The notes under the pieces are model-generated. The model made no database searches. It saw only the letters and a program-made list of their open reading frames with translations, and had not been told where the DNA came from. Both the position numbers and the translations under genes were made by a program. 64,000 nt of DNA from Maniola hyperantus (lineage: Eukaryota; Arthropoda; Insecta; Lepidoptera; Nymphalidae). The stretch is taken from the NCBI RefSeq assembly GCF_902806685.2, contig NC_048542.1:3270533-3334532 (forward strand), in the 5' to 3' direction. Each line of letters starts with the position of its first letter. Position 1 is the stretch's first letter. Positions 10,778 through 20,600 of the stretch are shown piece by piece.

Positions 10778-12941
10778 GCGGCACGCTATGATGGCCGGTT
10801 TGACACATTACAATAGTGATGTGGAATGTCAATTTATTCTCGAACAAAAAACAATTAAGTTTTGTTTTTGTACCTGATTAAATAGGTTTAATAAAACAAA
10901 AATGTATATGTTTATTTAATTTATTTGAACGAACTGAATATTTGAACGAAAATGAATATACATACTTTATATGCACACAAGAAACATATGAATACAAAAG
11001 ATACCGAAAAAGGTGCCACAAAAGGCCATAATTAATCAGATTCGTCCATACTACTATTTTCACTGTCGTCACTGCTATCATCACATACATTAATAATTAT
11101 ATGTTCGTTTTCTATAATATTATCTATTTTCACATCTCTTTCATAATCTTCCCTTATTAATTTAACAGTTCTATTCACAACCTTTTCCCAGTCTCCTTTA
11201 GTCACATGTTCACAAGCTTCTTCTAATAATTTTAGCATTTTTTTTGTGGTAAATGGGGGTTCTGTATTGTGTCTTGCAGCATATCCCTTAATTTGAGCCC
11301 ACACCAACTCAATCGCATTATACTCACAATGGTAAGGCGGTAACCGTATAACTCTGTGCCCATGTTCTAATGCTATTTCGTCAATGACGTATCGGATCTT
11401 GGTTGGTTTGTTTTCTTTTAAAAGACGTACTAATTCCGCTTTTAACATATTCATGTTTGCATCTACGCCATTTTTACGAAGCCATGCGACGATATCAGCT
11501 TTCTTTTGGGATTGGGCAGGTGGCTTGTCAATTTGCATCGAGTGGTATGGGGCGTTGTCCATAATTATAATAGATGGTTCAGGGAGGCTACACAACATTG
11601 AGGTAAACCATTCAGTAAACTTTTCTCCATTCATGTCTTCATGATAGTCTCCAGTGGTTTTTGACGCAAAAGCCATGAGAGAACCTTCGACAAACCCGTT
11701 GATGGTTCCGGCGTGACAAATTATAAGTCGCGATCCTTTTCCTACAGGAACTTTGGAAGTAGATGCTGCTGTGTCATCGTTCCAAGAACGGCCTACAGTA
11801 TGGTTAGCATTAAGCCATGTTTCATCCAAGAACACAACATTTTGCCAATTTTTGATTTCTTTCACTTGCCGTAAAAAAGTATACCTTGCCATCGCTATAT
11901 CAAATCTTTCCATCAATATTTTGCGTTTGTTACATTTTTTGTATCGAAATCCAATGGTCTTCAAAATCTTCGTTAAAGAACTTTCCCCACCGAAGAATAA
12001 TCCAGCTTCCTTCAGTGAATGCACCAACTTTTTTCTTGTTGGATACTCCTTCTGTAAATAGTAGCCGTAAACATGTCTTCGGATAGCATCGGCATCAAAG
12101 CTATCGATGCCTACGACTGGTTTTGCTCGTTTTCTCTTTTTTGGTGTGTGAAGTTTATTTTCTTCTGTGCCAGTCTCGCCATATTTTTTTTTAGTTATCC
12201 GTCTAACAGTTCGTTGTCCAATATTAAGCGCATCAGCTACGCGTTCAACCACTGACGTTATAGGTAAAATTGGCCCTCCATTTTGAGCTTCACGATCGAA
12301 ATAGTTACGAAGGCGTATTAGGAACTCACGTGTCTGACTATTTAGAACAGTTCTCTGCGTACGTTCGGTCATATCGACGAAATCCACAACAAAGGGCTTG
12401 AACAGAGTCCAAATTAACGAGCAAGGGTCAACAGTAATGCAGTATCAATATTTGAAATCCAAAGCCAGGTCAAAACTATATCACAATCGCATTGCACTGA
12501 CAGTTTATACTTTTCGAAGCAACGTCAATTCGAAACTGCTTTGTTTTGCATTGAGCATTGACGCGAGTTTGCCGGAGGTAGTAGTTGTGCTAGCCAGCGA
12601 TCCTATGTGACGATCGTATTAGATTCCATTTTTAAAAATTTATTGATATTTTTTTGCGATTTCAGAGGTTTGTCCACATAGTGAAAATTGTTCATATTCA
12701 CAAGTACATTCACCCCTTAAATGGTGCAAACTGATTTTTCTACACTTGTATACATTTAAGAAATCAATTTAATAAATAAATTTTGAGTCCTAAACCTAAA
12801 ACTACATTCGATAAAATTTATGAATCTCTGCACATCACTATCGTCAATAAAGTAATACAATTATTTCCTTCAAAGTCGTTATCAATTAATACGGAACTTC
12901 ATGAGCGGACAAACGTCAAACCGGCCATCATAGCGTGCCGC
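10778..12941 (-). mobile_element. Complete Tc1/mariner-related DNA transposon (DD82E)
   Basis: A 2,164-bp element bounded by perfect 27-bp terminal inverted repeats (10778-10804 and 12915-12941; outer bases GCGGCACGCTATGATGGCCG) and flanked by TA on both sides (10776-10777, 12942-12943), the target duplication expected for the Tc1/mariner superfamily. The flanks read CTAG on each side. It carries one long uninterrupted transposase ORF on the minus strand. Perfect TIRs plus an intact ORF point to a young, perhaps active copy; activity is inference. Confidence 0.92.
11032..12387 (-). CDS. DDE transposase, 451 residues, DD82E
   Basis: Catalyses cut-and-paste transposition of the element around it. 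Visible parts: an N-terminal helix-turn-helix region (about residues 43-68, VVERVADALNIGQRTVRRI), a basic nuclear-localisation-like run (KKRKRAKP, 83-90), a second DNA-binding-like region (100-145), then a DDE_3-type catalytic domain with Asp188 in FLDETW, Asp277 in IIMDNAPYHS and Glu360 in YHCEYNAIELVWAQIKGY. The spacing between the second Asp and the Glu is 82 residues, far longer than the 34 of classical Tc1/mariner. From memory this matches the group described as DD82E ('Sailor'-like); that label needs a database check. The C-terminus is acidic (DDSSDDSENSS). Start ATG at 12387, stop TAA at 11032-11034; TTTATT at 10911-10916 on the plus strand would serve as its AATAAA. Confidence 0.92.
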   Translation of the reverse strand: MDFVDMTERTQRTVLNSQTREFLIRLRNYFDREAQNGGPILPITSVVERVADALNIGQRTVRRITKKKYGETGTEENKLHTPKKRKRAKPVVGIDSFDADAIRRHVYGYYLQKEYPTRKKLVHSLKEAGLFFGGESSLTKILKTIGFRYKKCNKRKILMERFDIAMARYTFLRQVKEIKNWQNVVFLDETWLNANHTVGRSWNDDTAASTSKVPVGKGSRLIICHAGTINGFVEGSLMAFASKTTGDYHEDMNGEKFTEWFTSMLCSLPEPSIIIMDNAPYHSMQIDKPPAQSQKKADIVAWLRKNGVDANMNMLKAELVRLLKENKPTKIRYVIDEIALEHGHRVIRLPPYHCEYNAIELVWAQIKGYAARHNTEPPFTTKKMLKLLEEACEHVTKGDWEKVVNRTVKLIREDYERDVKIDNIIENEHIIINVCDDSSDDSENSSMDESD

Positions 12942-14655
12942 TAGTTTAGTTTACTTAATTTACTTTAAAAAAAATGGGATTTCTCCATTGCGATTATTGC
13001 AATGTGATAATCCCAACTTCATTTTAGCCCCAGGGTTTAAACTTGAAATAAAACAAAATAATACATTTCAGCAACATATATTTTATTAAGCAAGTACTAC
13101 AATTTGCGAAATCGTCTACTTTAAATTTTCAAAAGCTAATGGGCAATAGCTCCAGCTAGGTGTAGTTAACACCTATACACAATTTCAATTTATGATAGGT
13201 ACCCAATATTTGCGAGTGAAATTAACAACTATGCCAAATAGTTCATATTACCATTTGAATAAGTGATATTAAGACAACACATTGAATATACCATAACCAT
13301 TACAATTATTTCACCTATTTTCTATCAGCGGAATAAAGTAGTATAGCGCTTTCTCTGTTACGTAATCCGATACAAATGATGGAGCCAAAAATCTCAGTGG
13401 GCGCTAACCATTTTGAGTCACCAACTAAACACAAACGAAACTGTTTTCGAATTGAATTCCGAATGTTTTTTGAAAACATGTTTGTGATTGGTTGGTGCGT
13501 CAAAATGGTTAACGCCCACCGAGATTTTCGGACTACGTGACAGAGAGAGAGAGTGCTAGACTAACTTATTTCCGTAGATAGAGTATAACAATTAATATTT
13601 TATTAGGAATGTCCACTACCTTCTACGAATAAGTACAAAAAAAAATGCAAAAAAAGAGGTTAATAAGTACATTTTAATTATGTTAAAAGGTTAGTAAGCG
13701 TTAAAACGTTAGTGTTACTTAATAAATTTTAATTTTATATTATTATTCAAAAAAATCATAATATAAGGCATGGGGGTAAAGTTGTTTGATGTCGAATTAA
13801 TTCATCGATAGCTAAGATTAATTTATTGCATAAAATGTAATTTTCGTAGTTTTTTTTTCATCCAGGGGCACAAGTGTTTAGCCATTAGACATAATAAATC
13901 GGCAATAAAAAGAAATCACATTTTATTTCATATTTAATCTTACTTTAGACATAATATTAATTATTTAAATGTTAAAATATGTAATTAAGTATGTATTACA
14001 ATGATATAAGTTTAATTTTCTAACACGCAGTGTTTAAAAACAACTAAAGTGCTAATATTGAAAGGTGATTTAAATGTTAAATACAATTATTGGTTTCATC
14101 TTATATTTTTAAATACTAATTAACAAACGTTCAGCAAAAAGGTATAATTTAACCCAAAGCGCGAAAGTTAATTTATTCTTCTTTACTATAAAATGTTCTG
14201 TTTCGTTTCATCAATCATCGATCGAAATAAATTTAAGACAAGCATGTCTGTCGACTATAAAACACTCACGCCGTGGGCAATTATATTCCTAAAATGTTTT
14301 AATTTGAAAATAAATAAAAATAATAGTACATTATTGCAAAGGCCGGGAAATTGTAGGTCGAGTATGAGTTTGAAGCCGAGCCGTAGGCGAGGACGTCACT
14401 AAATACGAGACATTTCCGCGCGTTTCGAGTGCATCTATGAATATTTTTCTTCTAGCCATGCTTTAAGCCTTATATACAAGACCTATACAACATAAATACA
14501 TAGAATATTATAATAAATTGTGCAATAGTGTTAATACAATCAAAACATTTTTTTTAGTCAAAAAAGTAAAAAAAAAAACCGAATCCAATACGCCATTATC
14601 CATGTCTAACGACTGCGCCCCTCCGTTCTGCGTGTGCGTCGCATGTCACTCGCGG
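12942..14655. other. Intergenic stretch and ODC 3' side, no gene seen
   Basis: AT-rich. Around 13376-13540 a hairpin-like pair (AAATCTCAGTGGGCGCTAAC and GTTAACGCCCACCGAGATTT) marks a palindromic repeat. 14338-14405 (GAGCCGTAGGCGAGGACGTC) is shared, diverged, with 745-825. The ODC 3' UTR must lie below 14656; plus-strand TTTATT at 14172-14177 is one candidate polyadenylation signal, not proven. Confidence 0.45.
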
Positions 14656-17600
14656 TCACTTCAGCGCGCACTCCACGAACACCGCGTGGTGGGGGGCGGG
14701 GCTCGCGGGCGAGAGCGGGGACGGGGGGGAGGTGGAGGCGCCGTCCGAGTCCGGGTCGGGGGAGGGGGGCGGCGTCTGCGGCACGCGGCCGAACGAGAAG
14801 TGGGCCCCCGTGAGCGGCCACAGGTCTTCCAGCATCGTCCTGCAAAAAGATTATATTAATGAGATTAGATTTGCACTTTTTAGGGCTCTAGAGGCTATAC
14901 CAAGATATGTAAACATGTGGTGCATTTCATAGAGGCATTAAAGCACTGCTTACCCTACTTATAATGGATCAATCATCAATGCTCAGTTTCCTTTAGACCC
15001 TGCTAGTAAATATTTAGATTGAAGAACAAATCAACAAATAAACACATTTTCGTATAATTTATAATATGGGTAGTGATTTAAATAAATCTTAGCAAGCACA
15101 TCCCTTTTTAAAAAGAATTTTCGTTGCTCATTTAATGGTGTCCAAAAAAACATATTTTTAATGCCTTTTTTACGCTCATTCATGCAAATAATTAATTTCA
15201 TTTATTTCATATGTCTAGCTCCCTTCAGTGGTGTTTCTATTAATTTTTTAGTTTATATAACTTATTTATTTACAAAAACGTTTACATAGTTTACAGTAAT
15301 TCTGATGTAATCATAAACTCGTTTTAGTTTCAAAGCCGGCAACACATCGGTTAAGAAACGTCCCCATTACATACTAGATGTCGCTACTGTCCATTTCCAT
15401 CGCGCTAGAGGGATTTTCAAGTCCAAGCGAATTATGAAAAAGGGGCGAATTAGGCTCGCTTACCACAAATGCTTGTCCAGAACAGCGCGGACCTTTGGAG
15501 TGGGAAAGCCGTTGAAAGGCGAAGCTACGGGGATGGTGTAAGCGCCCATGTCCTTGAAGACCAGCCAGTTGCCCGTGCGCTGCGGGGGAAGCGAGTAAGC
15601 GGGGAGCACGCAGTCCAGCCCGTCGCACGAGGGGCCCCAGATTGAGCACTGCTGAGCACGCTCAGATGATTCCTGGTGGAAGATATTGAAAGTTTCTTTA
15701 AAATAAATAAAATAAAATCAGAGGTCCAAGAATAAAGGCTATTTATTCTCAGAGGAAAATTGGTAACACCAGCACTAATTTATGTATCACATTGTCCTGC
15801 TTGGACATAGGCCTCCTCTAGAATTCACCATTTTCCTCTATCTAGTGCTAATTTTGGCCGAGACGAGACTTGTGTTGTGATAACGCAGCGTCCGTGTGGC
15901 ACCCAATACTCAAATCCACAGCGATGCGGCGCCGTAACGCACCGGAAACGCATCGTGTGACCTTGGCTCAAGTCGTTGCGCGTGGTGTGCGGCCGCGGCG
16001 ACGCAAGACGTCGTAACGCATCGTGTGGCATTGTACAGTGCGACAAGGCTATCATGGCGCGTGGCGAAAATCGGAACTAACGTTGTCCCCTATGTTCTTG
16101 TTTGAATAGTCTGCCTTTGTTCTCCAACAGCGCCCCCCTGTCAATGTAATTGAAGTGCCAAGAGAGCCTTGTGGCGCGGTACAGCGATGACGCTTCAGTC
16201 TCACCTCTAGCGGCACGGCGTGCACTTGTTGGTGGTCGTACAGCACGCAGTTGAAGGAGCCGTACACGCCGTCGTTGATGAAGTACATCGTGTGCGCCTC
16301 CTCCGCGCTCTCGCCCTCCCTGGCCGGCAGCTGCCAACAAAATAACATAACAAAATAAATAAACACTACTTATTTAAGCTGTGACAACCTAGAACAGAAG
16401 TTGATGCGCCCGTCGGCAAGTTTTCTCCCATCTCGAATACAGTCCGAACGTCGGTCGCGTCAAGTAAAAATATAAAATTGCATCAATCACGCGTCAAGCA
16501 CTACGCATCAAGAAAACGTGAACGGTCAAAATGCCTGACTCAAGCAAAAATCTACGTGCTTGACGTCAAGCCGCTTGACCGTCTCGGAAGCCATAACTTT
16601 CGCAATTGTGTGTAAGCAATAGAGCGGCGCTGCACGACATACAGACCGTTTACTATAAAACGGTCTGATGTTGCCTACGAGAGAATATTTTGACGCGAAG
16701 CGACGCGCCGCCTGAGTGAACTAGAGTGAGAGAACTCTCGGTTTGCTTCTGAATCGACGATATGTCAAATATAAAGGTGCTGATAAACTTGAGCATTCAC
16801 TTGTAACAGAACACGAGAATGCTCGTTCGTCTATTCTTCATGAAAATGTCAGACTTGACGGTCGCGTGTACTCGCTAGAATGCTCGCCAGAACGCTCGAT
16901 ATAATGCTCGCTAAAATGTTCTCTTGCGAATGCTCAAGTTTATCAGCACCTTTAGGCTATATTGATGTAAAATCAAAGCTAAATAGGGCTACTTTAGGGC
17001 TACCTACGTGAAATGTCATGAAATGTATGTTAGGGCCTGCCAGTGACGTCGAAGTCTCGACATTCCGTTACAAGTTCCCTAACTGTCGTGAACTGTGGCG
17101 CCGCTGTAATTCGGTCCGGTCTTTAAAAAGAATAACAAGGGTCAACACTGACCTGCCTGGTGGCGTGCACCATGGCCGCGAGGGTGTACGCAGCAGCAGC
17201 GAAGTAGCGGCCCGGCTCCGCGATCACGCGCACCGAGCGAAAGATGAGACAGCGTTATAACAAGGGTCAACACTGACCTGCCTGGTGGCGTGCACCATGG
17301 CCGCGAGGGTGTACGCAGCAGCAGCGAAGTAGCGGCCCGGCTCCGCGATCACGCGCACCGAGCGAAAGATGAGACAGCGTTATAACAAGGGTCAACACTG
17401 ACCTGCCTGGTGGCGTGCACCATGGCCGCGAGGGTGTACGCAGCAGCAGCGAAGTAGCGGCCCGGCTCCGCGATCACGCGCACCGAGCGAAAGATGAGAC
17501 AGCGTTATAACAAGGGTCAACACTGACCTGCCTGGTGGCGTGCACCATGGCCGCGAGGGTGTACGCAGCAGCAGCGAAGTAGCGGCCCGGCTCCGCGATC

Positions 17601-20600
17601 ACGCGCACCGAGCGAGACGGGAACTGCACTTCGAGCGCTGCGTTGATCACTTGTGACACCTAACACACAAAATACTGTTAAACTTTTGTATACAAGCAGG
17701 CGTTACTTTGCGGAAGTCCATGATATACAATGAACCAAAAGCTTAATAGGAAGCTTACTAGTAAGCTTTGCTGTAATCTGGATTACAGCAAATTAGAATA
17801 GAATAGACTAATGTTTATTCGAGGTATATACGTGGTACATGGTGTAGGCAATATCGTCCTGTACAGCAGTGCAACACCTCGAACAGGTAGGCCACTCAGC
17901 TTGATTATTTTTAAGCTATATATATATTATAATTAAGCTTTTGGTTCATTGTATACTGTTAAACTGTTACAGTACGCAGCCGAAAGCAATGTACATCGAC
18001 TTTTAGAAGGAGAGTGAATTAATGAATGAATTAATGTTTTGTGTGGCAGAGACAACGCTCTACAAAGCCGAAATGTCATTCTAAAGGCCGATGTACATTA
18101 CTTTCTGCCGTGTATTGTACTTTGCGGAAATCCATCATACAGAAGGAACCATAAGCTCTGTGTGGTTTAATTTGTATGGCGCATGCATAAACTGTATGAT
18201 ACACACGTAATCTGTATGGCGCACACGTTATGTGTATGGAGCGCGTGTAAACTGTAAGGTGCTGATAGACTTGAGCATTCACTTGTAACAGAACATCGAG
18301 CATTCGCCGTTTTTATTTTTGTCGAACTGAACAACGAGCCGAGCCAAGCACAGAGCCAAATATTGCTACGAATATCTTGAGAATTCTAGCGAACGCTCTA
18401 TTCGATGCTCGTCAATTCTTCATGAAGATATCAGACTTGACGGTCGCTTGTGCTGCATTTATACTCAATGGTTATGTTAAAAAAAAAGAAAAAGTAAAGA
18501 TGGTGGCAAACTAATCTGTTTCGTCTTAGAAGCAAATCTGCTCGCTAGAATGCTCGCCAGAACGCTCGATAGAATACTCGCTAAAATGTTCTCGTATTTT
18601 TCTGTGATGTAACATTCGCACGAATGCTCATTACAAGTGAATGCTCAAGTCTATCAGCACCTTTATGTTGCTTGCGTAAAATGTACGGGGCATAGCTCAC
18701 CTCGCGTATAGAAGTGCCGCTGTTGCCCGGGAAGCCGCCGCCGATGTCCAGCAGGTACATGGTGTGTCCCGCGGCGTCGCCCGTGTCGAACAGTGCGCGC
18801 GCGTACTGGATGGCGCGCGCGTACACGCCCGTCTCTTGCGCGCCAGAGCCCACGTGGAAGGATACGCCTACCACCTAAATACAAAAAAAAAATACATACA
18901 TTTTCCTATCATCTAGTTTTTCGGGAAACCAATGTTTTTCAGGGTACCTCAAAAGGAAAGACGGAACCCTTATAGGATCAATTTGTTGTCTGTCTGTCAG
19001 GTAGGTAGGTCTTATAGCAGAGATAAGGGGAAAAATCTAAAAACCGTGAATTTAGGGTTACATCACACAAAAAAAAATTAAATTGTGGTCTCATATGAAC
19101 TAATAATTAGTATTTTCAATTTCCCACGTAAGATAACAATATCAAGTGGGGTATCATAATATGAAAGGGCTTTACCTGTACATTCTAAAACAGATTTTTA
19201 TTTCTTTTTATGCATAATAGTTTTTGATTTATCGTGCAAAATGTCAAAAAAACACAACTGTAGTACGGAACCCTCGGTGCCCGAGCCTGACTCACACTTG
19301 GCCGGTTTTTTCATTCAGATACAAGTTGCTGGGGCAGACGTGTTCAAAGAGTCAAAGCTTTATTTGACCTCAAAATAGTAGTGAGCAGTGGGGTATGTGA
19401 GAGTGGTGTGGAGTGTGTGCATGTGTGTGTATTTTGTGTGCGTGCGTGCGTGTGTGTGTGTGTGTGTGTGTAGTGCGTGTGTGGCGTAGTGCGGTTTGTG
19501 TGTGAGAGAGTGTTCAAATGTCTCACGTTAAGGCCAATCACAGCAGCGATCTTGAGCAAGCGCGGCGCCTCTGCGACGGGGTCGCAGCCGAACTTGATGC
19601 CGAGCGGGCACTGCGCGGATGTTGCGTCGCAGCGGATGCGGACGACCAGCCTAAAGACAAACTTTCACTTAATCTCTTCAAATAAATCCATACTTAATAT
19701 TATAAATGCGAAAGTGTGTCTGTCTGTCTGTCTGCTAGCTTTTCACGGCTCAACCGTTCAACCGATTTTGACGAAATTTGGTACAGAGATACTTAGTATC
19801 CCGGGGAAGGACATAGGCTACTTTTTATCCCGGAAAATTAAAGAGTTCCCATGGGATTTTCAAACACCTAAATCCACGCGGACGAAGTCGCGTGCATCAT
19901 CTAGTAAATAATAGATCACTAATTAATCTGTAGGTACAGTACGCGGCCGAAAGTAATGTAGCCTTTAGAATGACATTTCGGCTTTGTAGAGCGTTGTCTC
20001 TGTCACTCATACCGATATGACGTTTTATCGGTCTCAACGACAGGAACAACGCTCTACAAATCTTCTATCTATCTCCTTCTAAAGATCGATGTACATTACT
20101 TTCGGCCGTGTACTGTAAGTAATCTATAGATATGATTAAAAATAAATTTTAAATTATTTGGTCTCTTCAAACGTACTGTTATAAATTTATAATTAATAAC
20201 TATTTAAGTAATCTGTAAAACAAAATTGTAATCCTATTTGGCCTTATTTTCAGTCTGTTATTATGTTAAATTATATTGTATGTATCGCTGTTGATTGCAA
20301 ATAAACAAATAAAATAAAATAAAATAATAACAGGGCTAAGCGTATGCTGAGACGCAGGCGACGTAGTTCAAAGAAGTGCAGATTTTGTAATACATGAACG
20401 TACTGCGTATGCTATATGCTGCGTACACGCTCGCTCACTATTGGCTACAATGCATTGTTGCAATAAAAATGTCATAAATTCAACCAATCACAACAATGCC
20501 CTATGCCAAAAATAAATTATTTCTTAGGAATTATTAAATAGAGGGTCTTCCAAAATTCGTAAAATCCGCGTCCGTTATTAGTTTAAAGTTTGCTAACCAT

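Noticed and set aside
14518..14859. 113-codon plus-strand ORF over the last ODC exon
   Set aside because: Antisense shadow of the GC-rich exon that encodes the ODC tail.
16077..16366. Two overlapping minus-strand ORFs around an ODC exon
   Set aside because: They read through the donor at 16204 into the MITE 16034-16183; the true exon is 16205-16330.
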